This document shows, in pieces, positions 54,797 to 63,760 of a stretch of DNA of 64,000 bases (its first letter is position 1; the number at the start of each line of letters is the position of its first letter). This DNA comes from an uncultured Erythrobacter sp. (lineage in GTDB: Bacteria; Pseudomonadota; Alphaproteobacteria; Sphingomonadales; Sphingomonadaceae), in the NCBI GenBank assembly GCA_947501215.1, contig CANMUS010000002.1, forward strand, positions 558,001-622,000, read 5' to 3'. The notes under the pieces were generated by a model. That model did no database searches and was not told the DNA's origin. It worked only from the letters and a program-made list of their open reading frames with translations. Made by a program: the position numbers and the translations under genes.

Positions 54797-55561
54797 TCAG
54801 GAGCACCCCTTGCAGGCAGGATCCTTTGCAATCGCGAAACTGCGCATGTCTGGCTTGAGTCCGTCGAGCAGGTAGACCCTCCCCCAGTCTATGTCCGGCA
54901 TGTTGCCCGACGGCCCCAGCAACGCTCGCACTGCCTGTAGCGCGGCGAAGGTCGCCGCCCAGCCGGCCATCGCGCCCAGCATGCCTTCCTCGGCGCAGGT
55001 GTCGCAGTCCTCCGCATCGAAGGCGTCGCCGACGAAACAGCGATAGCAGGCCTCGGTCGGCAAGTGACCCGCGAATGCGCCGACCTGGCCCTGGAAGCGG
55101 CCGACGGCGGCCGACAGCAGCGGCACGCGCTCGGCCACGCAAGCATCGGAAATCGCCAGGCGGGTCGCGAAATTGTCCGTCCCGTCGAGCACCAGATCGG
55201 CCCCGACGACGAGGCGATGCGCGTTCTCGCTGGTAATGCGCCGGTCACTGATCGTCACGTCGAGCGCGGGGTCGAAAGTGCTTACCCAGCGCTTGGCGAT
55301 CACCGCCTTGCCGTGGCCGATGTCGCGCGTGTTGAACAGCGTCTGGCGCTGCAGGTTGCTCGCCTCGACCTTGTCGTCGTCGACTAGTGTTAGCCGGCCA
55401 ATCCCTGCCGCGGCGAGATATTGCAGCGCCGGCGAGCCAATCCCTCCGAGGCCGACGAGCACGAGGTGCTTGCCAGCCAGCGCCACCTGCCCGGCGCCGC
55501 CGATCTCGGGCAGCACGATATGGCGAGCAAAGCGGTCGAGGCGATCTTCCGACAGGCTCAT
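54797..55561 (-). CDS. moeB: HesA/MoeB/ThiF family adenylyltransferase
   Basis: 254 residues, E1-like. Adenylates the C-terminal glycine of MoaD or ThiS-type sulfur carriers. ATP site VLVGLGGIGSPALQYLAAAG at about 34-53, arginine finger and D-N in VEASNLQRQTLF and LVLDGTDNFATR, zinc cysteines ACYRCF and ACKGCS, and CAEEGMLG with the catalytic cysteine are seen. No rhodanese domain. Lack of moa/thi neighbours leaves molybdopterin versus thiamine partner open. Overlaps the DUF983 gene by 4 bp. Confidence 0.9.
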   Translation of the reverse strand: MSLSEDRLDRFARHIVLPEIGGAGQVALAGKHLVLVGLGGIGSPALQYLAAAGIGRLTLVDDDKVEASNLQRQTLFNTRDIGHGKAVIAKRWVSTFDPALDVTISDRRITSENAHRLVVGADLVLDGTDNFATRLAISDACVAERVPLLSAAVGRFQGQVGAFAGHLPTEACYRCFVGDAFDAEDCDTCAEEGMLGAMAGWAATFAALQAVRALLGPSGNMPDIDWGRVYLLDGLKPDMRSFAIAKDPACKGCS

Positions 55562-55980
55562 CCGGCAGCGTCCTCGTCGGCGGCGGGGAGGCGCTCTTTG
55601 CGAAACCCGTGCATCCCGTTCCACCATTGCATTCCGATCACCGCGCCTTTCGACGGCTGGAGCAGGGCAACCAGCATTACGACGGCCACCGGGATGATGA
55701 TTGCGACGATCGCCATTGCGCCCAAGGCCAGTTCGGCGACGAGGAAAATCAGCACCGGAGCGAGCAGGTGGCCGGTCACGAACAGGGCGATATAGGCCGG
55801 GAAATCGTCCGCCCGCTGGCCCGAAATGTCGAGCTTGCAATGCGCGCAGTCATCAACCGGTTTGAGCCATTTGCGGAACAGCGTGCCTTCGCCGCAGCGC
55901 GGACACCGGCAGCGCGCTCCGCGCCAGAGCGTTTCGGCGAAGGAAGCAGGCAGGGCGTAGCGCGATGGGTCGGAGGCCAT
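55558..55980 (-). CDS. DUF983 family membrane protein
   Basis: 140 residues. An N-terminal zinc-binding region CRCPRCGEGTLFRKWLKPVDDCAHC (C-x2-C...C-x2-C in the order CPRC, CAHC) precedes two to three transmembrane helices (about 70-115) and KGAVIGMQWWNGMHGF. DUF983 proteins are widespread in alphaproteobacteria; no function is known, though some lie near cytochrome oxidase genes. ATG chosen at 55980. Overlaps moeB. Confidence 0.85.
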   Translation of the reverse strand: MASDPSRYALPASFAETLWRGARCRCPRCGEGTLFRKWLKPVDDCAHCKLDISGQRADDFPAYIALFVTGHLLAPVLIFLVAELALGAMAIVAIIIPVAVVMLVALLQPSKGAVIGMQWWNGMHGFRKERLPAADEDAAG

Positions 55981-56076
55981 GACCGCCCTTTGGCCGCTCG
56001 CACGCGCGCTGTCGACAACCCTGTGCAAAGGGCTGTCAATCAGACATGCATAACCTGTGGGTACGGAGGGGAGCGA

Positions 56077-57543
56077 TCAGCTCTCCAGCTGGCGCAGCAG
56101 GCTGCGCACATCGCCGTCCATATCGGCATCGCGCTGGCGCAGATCCTCGATCAGCCGCACGGCATGGATCACGGTCGAATGATCGCGTCCGCCGAACTTG
56201 CGCCCGATTTCGGGATAGCTGCGCGGCGTCAGCACCTTGGAGAGATACATCGCAACTTGCCGCGGGCGAACCACGGCGCGCGCGCGGCGCTTGCTGCTCA
56301 TTTCACTGCGGTCGATGCGATAGAACTGGCACACGGTCCGCTGGATTTCGTCGATCGTGATGCGGCGGCGATTAGCCGACAGGATATCGGTCAGCTGTTC
56401 CTCAGCCAGCTGGAGCGAGACTTCCTGCCCGGTCAGCTGGGCATAGGCGATCAGCTTGTTGAGGCCGCCGACCAGCTCGCGCACATTGCGCGTGATCGTG
56501 CGGGCGAGGAAGTCGAGCACGTCCTCGGGCACCTGGAGCGGTGCGAACTTGGTGAGCTTGGAGTGCAGGATTTTCTTGCGCAGTTCGATATCTGCCGCCT
56601 GGATGTCGGCGACGAGGCCCATCGAGAGGCGCGAGAGCAGGCGCGGCTCGACCCCGTCGAGCGCCTGTGGTGCCCGGTCTGCGGCGAAGACAAGGCGCTT
56701 GCCTTCGGCCAGCAGCGCATCGATCGTGTAGAGCAGTTCTTCCTGCGCCGAAGCCTTCCCAATGATGAACTGGATGTCGTCCACCAGCAGCAGATCGAAG
56801 CTGCGCAGGCGCGCCTTGAATTCCAGCATCTGGTTGGCTTTCAAGGCCTGCACGAACTCGACCATGAAGCGTTCGGCACTGCAGTAGAAGATGCGGCTGC
56901 GCGGATGGGCCTGCAGGAAAGTGTGGCCGATGGCGTGCAGCAGGTGCGTCTTGCCCTGTCCGGTCGCGCCCTTGAGGTAGAGCGGGCTGAACTGCGGCTT
57001 TTCCGTCGCGCTCATGCGCTGGGCTGCGTTGAAGGCGAGGATGTTGGCTTCACCGGTGATGAAGGCGGCGAAGGTCAGCGAGGGGTCGAGGCCGACGCTG
57101 GAGGTGAAGCCGCGGTCGCCCAGCGTGTCGGCGCTGATCGCCATCATCGAACTGTCGGCACCGTCATTCGCCGGGCGGCGACCGTCCGAATGCAGACGCA
57201 GGTCGGCGACCTGGCGGCGGCCCGGGTGTACCTGAATGTTGACGTGGCGCACGTCGCTGCACGCGATCTTCCAGGCAAGGCTCAGCCGGTCGGCGAAGCG
57301 GTCCTTGACCCAATTGGCGCTGAATTCGGTCGGCAGGAAGAGGTCGAGCGTGCCGGTTTCCTTGTCGATCCCGCCGACCTGGATCGGTTTGATCCACTGA
57401 CTGTGAAGCTGATGCCCGAGATCCTTGCGCAGGCCCTGGCTGATGTCCGACCAGTCGGCCGCCAGGTTTACAGCTTCACTATCTTCCATGAAATCGTCCC
57501 GATTTTTCTGTTTTGCTTTTGTCGCGTCGGCACCCTTGCCCAT
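56077..57543 (-). CDS. dnaA: Chromosomal replication initiator DnaA
   Basis: 488 residues from the ATG with GGGGGAAG nine bases upstream; an ATG at 57489 (470 residues) is also possible. Domain I (about 20-95), a linker, and AAA+ domain III with Walker A GATGQGKTHLL, Walker B LLLVDDIQF and sensor regions, then domain IV with the DnaA-box binding signature GRDHSTVIHA. It is upstream of rpsT (same strand) as in other alphaproteobacteria. No cluster of DnaA boxes is visible in the flanking 455 bp, so the origin is probably elsewhere. Confidence 0.96.
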   Translation of the reverse strand: MGKGADATKAKQKNRDDFMEDSEAVNLAADWSDISQGLRKDLGHQLHSQWIKPIQVGGIDKETGTLDLFLPTEFSANWVKDRFADRLSLAWKIACSDVRHVNIQVHPGRRQVADLRLHSDGRRPANDGADSSMMAISADTLGDRGFTSSVGLDPSLTFAAFITGEANILAFNAAQRMSATEKPQFSPLYLKGATGQGKTHLLHAIGHTFLQAHPRSRIFYCSAERFMVEFVQALKANQMLEFKARLRSFDLLLVDDIQFIIGKASAQEELLYTIDALLAEGKRLVFAADRAPQALDGVEPRLLSRLSMGLVADIQAADIELRKKILHSKLTKFAPLQVPEDVLDFLARTITRNVRELVGGLNKLIAYAQLTGQEVSLQLAEEQLTDILSANRRRITIDEIQRTVCQFYRIDRSEMSSKRRARAVVRPRQVAMYLSKVLTPRSYPEIGRKFGGRDHSTVIHAVRLIEDLRQRDADMDGDVRSLLRQLES

Positions 57544-57998
57544 AGTCACAAACTTCCCCCAAGCGCGGAAGCGCATCGGCCTCCGCGATCCTATAGTTCC
57601 CGTCGCGTGAAAGGGAGCGGACAAAGCTTCGCCCCACCCCGGAATCGGTGTTTTCCGGAGGTTCCCCTCTTGCAGTTCGTATGTGAGGCGCGGGCTGTCC
57701 CGTCCCGTGCCGGTGAAGATGTTTTAGGCAGGCGGGCGAATGAGTCGCAAGGGGGATAACTGCAATAAATCGGAAATAATCTTGTTGACTCGCCGCAAGC
57801 CCGCAGGCTGCCGTTCAAGCACCTGATTTACCTTCGTTTGGCTTCGTTGTGGCAGGCGAATCGCAGGAATCTCTAGCCTTGCTTGACGGTTCGATTGCGG
57901 CGTTGCGACGTAACGTGACCAGGATGCAACAAGGGGTCCGCGCGCGATGCGGCGGACCCCTGTCGAATTGCTACCGGGCGGGCCCGAAGGCCGGCGAA
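57544..57998. other. 455-bp intergenic stretch between dnaA and rpsT
   Basis: It holds the rpsT hairpin near its right end and otherwise no gene that I can support. The middle (57730-57790) is relatively AT-rich and could contain the dnaA promoter on the minus strand, but I see no clear box pair. DnaA boxes (TTATNCACA) were looked for and none was found in a cluster. Confidence 0.6.
57930..57960 (-). terminator. Terminator of rpsT
   Basis: On the minus strand, GGGGTCCG and CGGACCCC form a perfect 8-bp stem around a 12-base loop, followed by TTGTTGC. It lies 38 bp after the rpsT stop. The U-run is short. Confidence 0.65.
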
Positions 57999-58259
57999 TC
58001 AGAGCGCGGCGACGCGCTTGCTGAGACGGCTCATCTTGCGAGCGGCCGTGTTCTTGTGCATCACGCCGCGGGCTACACCGCGAGCAAGCTCGGGCTGCAT
58101 GGTCTTGAGCGCGTCCTGCGCGGCCGACTTGTCGCCGCCTTCGATCGCCACTTCGACCTTCTTCACATAGTTGCGAATGCGGCTCATGCGGGCGCCGTTG
58201 ATTTCGGCACGGCGTTCGTTGCGGCGGATGCGCTTCTTGGCTTGCGGCGTATTGGCCAT
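57999..58259 (-). CDS. rpsT: Ribosomal protein S20
   Basis: 86 residues, [20 protein letters not shown] onward, ending SKRVAAL. Small-subunit protein, fully helical and basic. The order rpsT-dnaA on one strand is usual in alphaproteobacteria. AGGACAG precedes the ATG. Confidence 0.97.
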   Translation of the reverse strand: MANTPQAKKRIRRNERRAEINGARMSRIRNYVKKVEVAIEGGDKSAAQDALKTMQPELARGVARGVMHKNTAARKMSRLSKRVAAL

Positions 58260-58354
58260 ATCTGTCCTCGTCAGGCCGCGCCGAAAGTCTGCGCGGCGGA
58301 AAATCTCGTCTGGGCGTTTCGAAAAGGCAGCCCATGGGCCGCCGGAAAGCGGCG

Positions 58355-58383
58355 CACTTAGCTGCGCTCCCCCGAATCGTCAA
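58355..58383 (-). promoter_or_regulatory. Candidate sigma-70 promoter of rpsT
   Basis: On the minus strand, TTGACG (58383-58378) and TAAGTG (58360-58355) are separated by exactly 17 bp, about 95 bp before the rpsT start. The -35 box is near-perfect; the -10 box has three or four matches. Confidence 0.5.
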
Positions 58384-58413
58384 GCAATTGCTTGGCGCAT
58401 GCCAGGCTGCGGC

Positions 58414-58438
58414 GGAACGCTGGTCTGCCCTGTCTGTT
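58414..58438 (+). promoter_or_regulatory. Candidate EcfG-type general stress promoter of msrB
   Basis: GGAAC at 58414-58418 and TGTT at 58435-58438 are 16 bp apart (GGAAC-N17-GTT), 40 bp before the msrB GTG start. The pattern equals that found before the DUF3072 gene. Confidence 0.5.
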
Positions 58439-58478
58439 TGCCTAGATAAGAGCAAACGAAGCGAAGGGAAGACCGCCA

Positions 58479-58910
58479 GTGACAGAAAAGACGATCCGCA
58501 GCGACGCCGAATGGCGTGAGAAGCTGACGCCCGAGCAATATCACGTGCTGCGCGAGGCCGGCACCGAACGCGCCTTCACCGGCAAATACGACAAGCATTA
58601 CGACGAGGGCGAGTATTACTGCGCCGCCTGCGGACAGAAGCTGTTCGAGAGCGACGACAAATACAACAGCGGCTGCGGCTGGCCGGCCTTCGTTGCGCCG
58701 GCGGAAGGCGACGCGGTCGACGAGCACCGCGACACCAGTCACGGCATGATCCGCACCGAAGTCACCTGTTCCAATTGCGACGGCCATCTCGGCCATGTCT
58801 TCCCCGACGGTCCGCGCGATCGTGGCGGCATGCGGTATTGCATCAACAGCGCCGCGCTGACCTTTGAGCCGGAAGACGGTGAGGATGCTGCCTCGGAAGG
58901 GCAGAAATAG
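58479..58910 (+). CDS. msrB: Peptide-methionine (R)-S-oxide reductase
   Basis: 143 residues, GTG start with AGGGAAG upstream. Repairs methionine-R-sulfoxide in proteins. Zinc cysteines CAACGQ and [10 protein letters not shown], substrate segment SGCGWPAF, and the catalytic cysteine in RYCINSAAL at about residue 122. The usual second (resolving) cysteine is at GCGWP. Single gene upstream of the PBP gene; oxidative-stress control is suggested by the EcfG-like promoter. Confidence 0.95.
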   Translation: MTEKTIRSDAEWREKLTPEQYHVLREAGTERAFTGKYDKHYDEGEYYCAACGQKLFESDDKYNSGCGWPAFVAPAEGDAVDEHRDTSHGMIRTEVTCSNCDGHLGHVFPDGPRDRGGMRYCINSAALTFEPEDGEDAASEGQK

Positions 58911-58996
58911 CCCACCGTTCAGCGGGGGTTATCCCTCGCCATGCTTGATTGTGGCCGATATAGGGCGGCAAGCAGACAAGGGATGTCCCGCAAGGT

Positions 58997-61168
58997 ATGG
59001 ACAAGAGAGGTAGCCGCCGGAAAAAAGCGGCGCGCAGTGAAACGGCCCGTCGCGCCGCAGCCGACAAGCCGCAGGGCCGCTTCGGCTCCTGGTTAAAGCG
59101 GCTGGCCGTCTGGGGTGGTGCGCTTGCGCTTCTCGGTGCCTTGTTCATTGGCCTCGCTGTGGCCTTCGCCGTGCGCTCCATGCCGAGCTATTACCAGCTC
59201 AAGGCCACGCAGAACGCCCAGACGATCGTCGTGCGCGCGCGCGACGGTACCGAAATCGTCGAACTCGGCCCGTCCTTCGGCCAGTGGCTCACCCATGACC
59301 AGATCCCGCAGGTGATGAAGGATGCGATGATCTCGGTCGAGGATCGTCGTTATTATTCGCATTTCGGTATCGATCCCTATGGCCTGACCCGCGCGGTTTA
59401 CGAAGGCGTCACCGGCGACGACCGGATTTCGGCTACCTCCACCATCACGCAGCAGCTCGCCCGCAACGTTTTCCTCAACAACAACCGCTCGCTCGACCGC
59501 AAGGCGCGCGAGGCGATCCTGGCGTTGGCGCTGGAATGGAAGTTCTCGAAGGAGCAGATCCTCGAGCTCTATCTCAACAAGGTCTATTTCGGCGGCGGGG
59601 CCTATGGCGTCGATAGCGCCAGCCGCAAATTCTTTAGCCATCCGGCGACCGATCTCTCGGTTGCCGAGGCCGCCATCATCGCCGGGCTGGTGAAAGCACC
59701 CAGCCGCTATTCACCCACCGCCGATGTCGATGCCGCCGTGGGTAGAGCCAGCGTGGTGCTGCGGTTGATGAAGGAGCAGGGGCGCATCCCGTCCGATGTC
59801 ACCGTCGATCCCTCGGCGGTCAGGCTCAAGGAGGAGAAGGGTCAGAATTCGGTCCGCTACTTCACCGACTGGGCGCTGCCGCAGCTCGATATGTTGCTAC
59901 CTGAAACTTTCGAACCGATCGAGGTCTGGACTACGCTCGATGTCGGCATGCAGCGCGCGGCGACCGCAGCCATCCAGGGCAATACGCCCGGCGGCGCACA
60001 AGGTGCGCTCGTCAGCCTCGACCGCGACGGGGCGATCCTCGCGCTGGTGGGCGGCACCGATTATGTCGAGACGAGCTTCAACCGTGCCACCGATGCGTTG
60101 CGCCAGCCGGGGTCGAGCTGGAAGCTGTTCGTCTATCTGGCCGCGCTGGAAGCGGGCTACACTCCGGGCGACCGGGTGGTCGATACCCCGGTCACTATCG
60201 ACGGGTGGAGCCCGCGCAATTCCAGCGGGCGCAATGTCGGCGAAATCGACCTGCGCACTGCTTTTGCGTATTCGATCAACACGGTGGCGGCACAGCTTGG
60301 CAATGAAGTCGGCTTCGGCACGGTCGCTTCGATGGCGCGGCGCTTCGGCGTGACGACGCCGATCAACACCTATCCCTCCATGGTGCTGGGATCGAACGAG
60401 GTGCGCCTGCTCGACATGACGCGCGCCTTTGCGGCGATATCGGCCGAAGGGCAGTCGGTCGAACCCTATGGCATCGTGAAGGTGACGACGGCCGAGGGCG
60501 AGTTGCTCTACCAGCACCAGAATGCGCGGCGCAGCCAGCTGGTGCCCGACTATGTCGCGGCGGGTATCACCGACCTGCTGCAGACCGCCGTCAACACCGG
60601 CACCGGCCGTGCGGCGCAGATCGGGAGGCCGGTCGCTGGCAAGACCGGCACGACCAGCTCAAACAAGGACGGCTATTTCGTCGGCTTTTCCAGCGGGATC
60701 ACCACCGGCGTTTGGATGGGGCGGGACGACAATGCGCGGGTCGCAGGCTTGCAGGGCGGCACCGCGCCTGCGCGCGCCTTCGCCGCCTATATGCGCTATG
60801 CCGTAAAAGACCGGCCAGTCGAGGAATTCGACACCGATTTGCAATTGCCCGAATGGCAGCTGGAGCCGGACGATGAATACATGCTCGGCGATCCGGACGA
60901 CTATTACTTCATCGACGAGCAGGGCAATCTGATCGAGCCCGGCCGCGAGGACGGCGAGCGGCGCGATCCCTTCGGCGACGCTTTCCCGCAGCCCGGCGAT
61001 GGCGACCGTCCGCGTCAGCCGCAGGCACCGCAGCAGCCCGGACGCGGCGCCGATGGCGCACCGCAGGCGGTGGGAGACGATTTCCTCGACGAGGCGACCG
61101 GGGGTGCATCGCGCGGAACCCCGCGACCTTCACCGAGCCCGACGGTAACGGTCATCCGGCCTCAATAG
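58997..61168 (+). CDS. Class A penicillin-binding protein (transglycosylase/transpeptidase)
   Basis: 723 residues. Basic cytosolic tail, one transmembrane helix (about 37-58), GT51 glycosyltransferase domain (EDRRYYSHFGID with the catalytic glutamate at about residue 115, TITQQLARN, KEQILELYLNKVYFG) and a transpeptidase with SSWK (nucleophile Ser at about 372), SIN (about 422) and KTGTTSSNKDGYF (about 550). The tail (about 630-723) is Asp/Pro/Gln-rich and probably disordered. It makes peptidoglycan; the closest group is PBP1A/PbpC-like of alphaproteobacteria. Confidence 0.93.
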   Translation: MDKRGSRRKKAARSETARRAAADKPQGRFGSWLKRLAVWGGALALLGALFIGLAVAFAVRSMPSYYQLKATQNAQTIVVRARDGTEIVELGPSFGQWLTHDQIPQVMKDAMISVEDRRYYSHFGIDPYGLTRAVYEGVTGDDRISATSTITQQLARNVFLNNNRSLDRKAREAILALALEWKFSKEQILELYLNKVYFGGGAYGVDSASRKFFSHPATDLSVAEAAIIAGLVKAPSRYSPTADVDAAVGRASVVLRLMKEQGRIPSDVTVDPSAVRLKEEKGQNSVRYFTDWALPQLDMLLPETFEPIEVWTTLDVGMQRAATAAIQGNTPGGAQGALVSLDRDGAILALVGGTDYVETSFNRATDALRQPGSSWKLFVYLAALEAGYTPGDRVVDTPVTIDGWSPRNSSGRNVGEIDLRTAFAYSINTVAAQLGNEVGFGTVASMARRFGVTTPINTYPSMVLGSNEVRLLDMTRAFAAISAEGQSVEPYGIVKVTTAEGELLYQHQNARRSQLVPDYVAAGITDLLQTAVNTGTGRAAQIGRPVAGKTGTTSSNKDGYFVGFSSGITTGVWMGRDDNARVAGLQGGTAPARAFAAYMRYAVKDRPVEEFDTDLQLPEWQLEPDDEYMLGDPDDYYFIDEQGNLIEPGREDGERRDPFGDAFPQPGDGDRPRQPQAPQQPGRGADGAPQAVGDDFLDEATGGASRGTPRPSPSPTVTVIRPQ

Positions 61169-61183
61169 ATAGAGCAGACAGCA

Positions 61184-61218
61184 AAAGGGCCTCCCGCCAT
61201 TTCGGCAGGAGGCCCTTT
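61184..61218. terminator. Bidirectional terminator between the PBP gene and degP
   Basis: AAAGGGCCTCC and GGAGGCCCTTT form a perfect 11-bp stem that continues with GCC/GGC inside. U-tracts occur on both sides. It ends both convergent transcripts. Confidence 0.85.
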
Positions 61219-61240
61219 CTATTTCCATGCGCGAGGAAGC

Positions 61241-62791
61241 TTAGCGCAGCCGTACCGCGACATATTGCGGCGGACGGCCGCTGCGCTGGACACGCAGAAG
61301 CACCGCTTCACGGCCCTCGCGCTCGGCTTCATTCACGATGCCCTCGAGCTGAGAGAGCGTCGCGACCGGGCGGTAGTTGGCCGAAAGGATAATGTCGCGG
61401 CGCTGGAGGCCCTTGCGGGCAGCGTCGGAGTTAGGGTTCACGCCGGCAACGGCGAGGCCCTGCGTATCGGCGCTCACACCCAGCTGGCGGGCGATCTGCG
61501 CCGTGATCGGCAGCAGCTGGAGGCCGAGCCGTTCTTCGATCACCTCGTTCTCGCCCGGCTGCATCTCTTCCTCGTCGTCCATGTCCGGATCGAACATCTG
61601 CTGCTGGCGCAACTCATCTTCGCTCGGGCGCTTGCCGACGGTCACATTGATCCGGCGGCGTTCGCCATTGCGGATCAGCTCGATCGGAACGGTGGTGCCC
61701 GGCGCGATGTTGGCGACCAGGAAGGACAGGGTCTGCTCAGGCGTCACTTCGCGATTATTCACGCGCGTGACGATATCGCCGGCTTCGAGGCCCGCACGAT
61801 CGGCAGCCTGGCCCGACTGGACCGACTGGACGATCTCGCCGCGATTGCGTTCGAGCCCGAGCGAATCGGCCACGTCGTCGCTGACAGGCGCGATATTGAC
61901 GCCGAGATAGCCGCGTTCGATCTCAACCCCGTCGCGCAGCTTCTGGATGATCGGTGCGGCGATTTCCGCGGGAATGGCAAAGCCGATGCCGACGCTGCCG
62001 CCGGAGGGCGAGAAGATGGCGTTGTTGATGCCGATGACATTGCCCTGCATGTCGAACAGCGGGCCGCCCGAATTGCCGCGATTGATGGCGGCATCGGTCT
62101 GGATATAGCGGTCGTAGGCGCCGCCCGAACCGGTGTTGCGCTGGATCGCGGAGACGATCCCGCTGGTCACCGTGCCGCCGAGGCCGAAGGGATTGCCGAT
62201 CGCGACCACCCAGTCGCCCGGGCGCGCCTGGCGGCTGTCGCCGAATTCGACATAGGGGAAGGCCTCGCGCCGGTTGACCTTGAGCACGGCAAGGTCGGAC
62301 TGCGCATCGGTACCGACGAGTTCCGCCTCGTATTCGGTGCCGTCGGGCATGGTCACGGTGATCTCTTCCACCGTGCCGCGCCCGGTCGGGCTGACGACGT
62401 GGTTGTTGGTGACGACATATCCGTCTGCCGAGATGATGAAGCCCGAGCCGAGCGACTGGCCCTCGCGATACTGCGGCTCGCCCGGTTGCTGCTGGCCGCG
62501 ACGACCGAACAGCCCTTCGAAGGGTGTGCCGGCGAAGGGGTTGGCATTCTGCTGCACTTCGATCCGCTGGCGGGTCGAGATATTGACCACGGCGGGCTGC
62601 AGCTGCGCGGTCAGTTCGGCAAAGCTTTCGGGGGCACCGGCGAGCGGGACCACGCGGGCCATCTGCGCATCGTCGTTCTGGGCCACCTGGGCACCTGCCG
62701 GATAGCCGGTTGCCAGCGTGATCGCGGCACCTCCGACCAAAAGGGCACTCGTTACGGAATAGGCATATCGCACGGGCTTCACGTCCTTCAA
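61241..62791 (-). CDS. degP: Periplasmic serine protease DegP/DegQ (Do family)
   Basis: 516 residues from a TTG start; a GTG at 62773 (510 residues) has the better-placed GAAGGA and is a good alternative. Signal peptide ends GYPAGAQ. The trypsin-like domain has the triad His in TNNHVV, Asp in SDLAVLKV and Ser in GNSGGPL. Two PDZ domains follow (about 290-380 and 420-510). An acidic linker with many Met/Asp/Glu (residues about 395-415) is unusual. Together with hflC/hflK it forms an envelope quality-control cluster. Confidence 0.94.
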   Translation of the reverse strand: MKDVKPVRYAYSVTSALLVGGAAITLATGYPAGAQVAQNDDAQMARVVPLAGAPESFAELTAQLQPAVVNISTRQRIEVQQNANPFAGTPFEGLFGRRGQQQPGEPQYREGQSLGSGFIISADGYVVTNNHVVSPTGRGTVEEITVTMPDGTEYEAELVGTDAQSDLAVLKVNRREAFPYVEFGDSRQARPGDWVVAIGNPFGLGGTVTSGIVSAIQRNTGSGGAYDRYIQTDAAINRGNSGGPLFDMQGNVIGINNAIFSPSGGSVGIGFAIPAEIAAPIIQKLRDGVEIERGYLGVNIAPVSDDVADSLGLERNRGEIVQSVQSGQAADRAGLEAGDIVTRVNNREVTPEQTLSFLVANIAPGTTVPIELIRNGERRRINVTVGKRPSEDELRQQQMFDPDMDDEEEMQPGENEVIEERLGLQLLPITAQIARQLGVSADTQGLAVAGVNPNSDAARKGLQRRDIILSANYRPVATLSQLEGIVNEAEREGREAVLLRVQRSGRPPQYVAVRLR

Positions 62792-62925
62792 ATCCTCTTC
62801 ACTACTGTCGCGCGGCGCATCCGCTCGGTGAACCTACCGAGCAGCGGGCTGCGGGTTCCTGCCTGCAAGACTGCGCTGCGGCGCTGAATGCCGTTTGAAC
62901 GGCGCGGGGCACGCTCGACGAACGG

Positions 62926-63759
62926 TCAACGACGTCCGCGGAACTGCCGCAGATATTCATTGTCGGGCGACAGGATGATGTTGCTTTCCGCCCCGCCGTT
63001 CTCGGCGGCGAAAGTGGCGTCATAGCTCTGCATGGCGCGGTAGAAATCGTAGAACTCCGGATCCTTGCCGAAAGCATCGGCGTAGATGGAAGCGCTTTCG
63101 GCATCGGCATCGGCGCGAATGATCCGCGCGTCGCGCGAACCCTGCGCACGGATCGTGCGCGCTTCGCGTTCACGGTCCGATTCCATGCGGCGGAAGGCCG
63201 ATTGGAGCGGTGCTTCGGGCAGGTCGGTGCGCATGATCTTCACGTCCACCACCTCGGCCCCGTACTGGCGGGCCTGACGGTCGAGGTTTTCCCGCACATT
63301 GGCGAGGGCCGAGCCGCGTTCTGCCGTCAGCATCGACTGGAAGGTGCGGCGGCCCAGTTCCTGGCGCAGGACCGAGTTCAGGATCGGCTCCAGCGCGTTG
63401 CGGACGCCGTCGGTCGTGCCGGCGCGTTCCACCATGCGCACCGGATCGACGATCCGGAAGCGGGCATAGGCATTCACCAGCAGGCGCTGCTGGTCGGCGC
63501 TCAGCACTTCCTCATCGTTCATTTCGAGGTCGAGCAACCGCTTCTCGATCCGACGCACCGAATCGACGAAGGGCACGCGCAAGTAGATGCCTGCATTGCT
63601 GGAGCCGTCGGGCGTATTGACGGTGCCGATGGGATTACCCGTGCGGATAACGACCGCCTGCTCTTCCTCGGGCACCACATAGGCGCTGAGCATCAGGGCG
63701 ATGATTGCCAGTCCGATGACGATCAGCGTGTTGCGGTGGTCTTGCACGAAAGTGCTCAT
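62926..63759 (-). CDS. hflC: FtsH modulator HflC
   Basis: 277 residues, SPFH/band-7 fold. N-terminal transmembrane helix (about 10-27), then the prohibitin-like domain (EEQAVVIRTG onward) and an extended helical part with EREARTIRAQGSRDARIIRADADAE (cited in pieces REARTIRAQGSRDAR and IIRADADAE), typical of HflC. With HflK it encloses FtsH in the periplasmic space. Start is one base after the hflK stop, so they are an operon. Confidence 0.95.
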   Translation of the reverse strand: MSTFVQDHRNTLIVIGLAIIALMLSAYVVPEEEQAVVIRTGNPIGTVNTPDGSSNAGIYLRVPFVDSVRRIEKRLLDLEMNDEEVLSADQQRLLVNAYARFRIVDPVRMVERAGTTDGVRNALEPILNSVLRQELGRRTFQSMLTAERGSALANVRENLDRQARQYGAEVVDVKIMRTDLPEAPLQSAFRRMESDREREARTIRAQGSRDARIIRADADAESASIYADAFGKDPEFYDFYRAMQSYDATFAAENGGAESNIILSPDNEYLRQFRGRR

Positions 63760-63760
63760 C

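Noticed and set aside
55387-57759. Long plus-strand open frame of about 790 codons
   Set aside because: It runs antisense to dnaA, the DUF983 gene and part of moeB; those have full family motifs, while this frame has none.
57544-57998. Possible replication origin beside dnaA
   Set aside because: No TTATNCACA boxes in a cluster, and alphaproteobacterial origins usually lie elsewhere (often near hemE).
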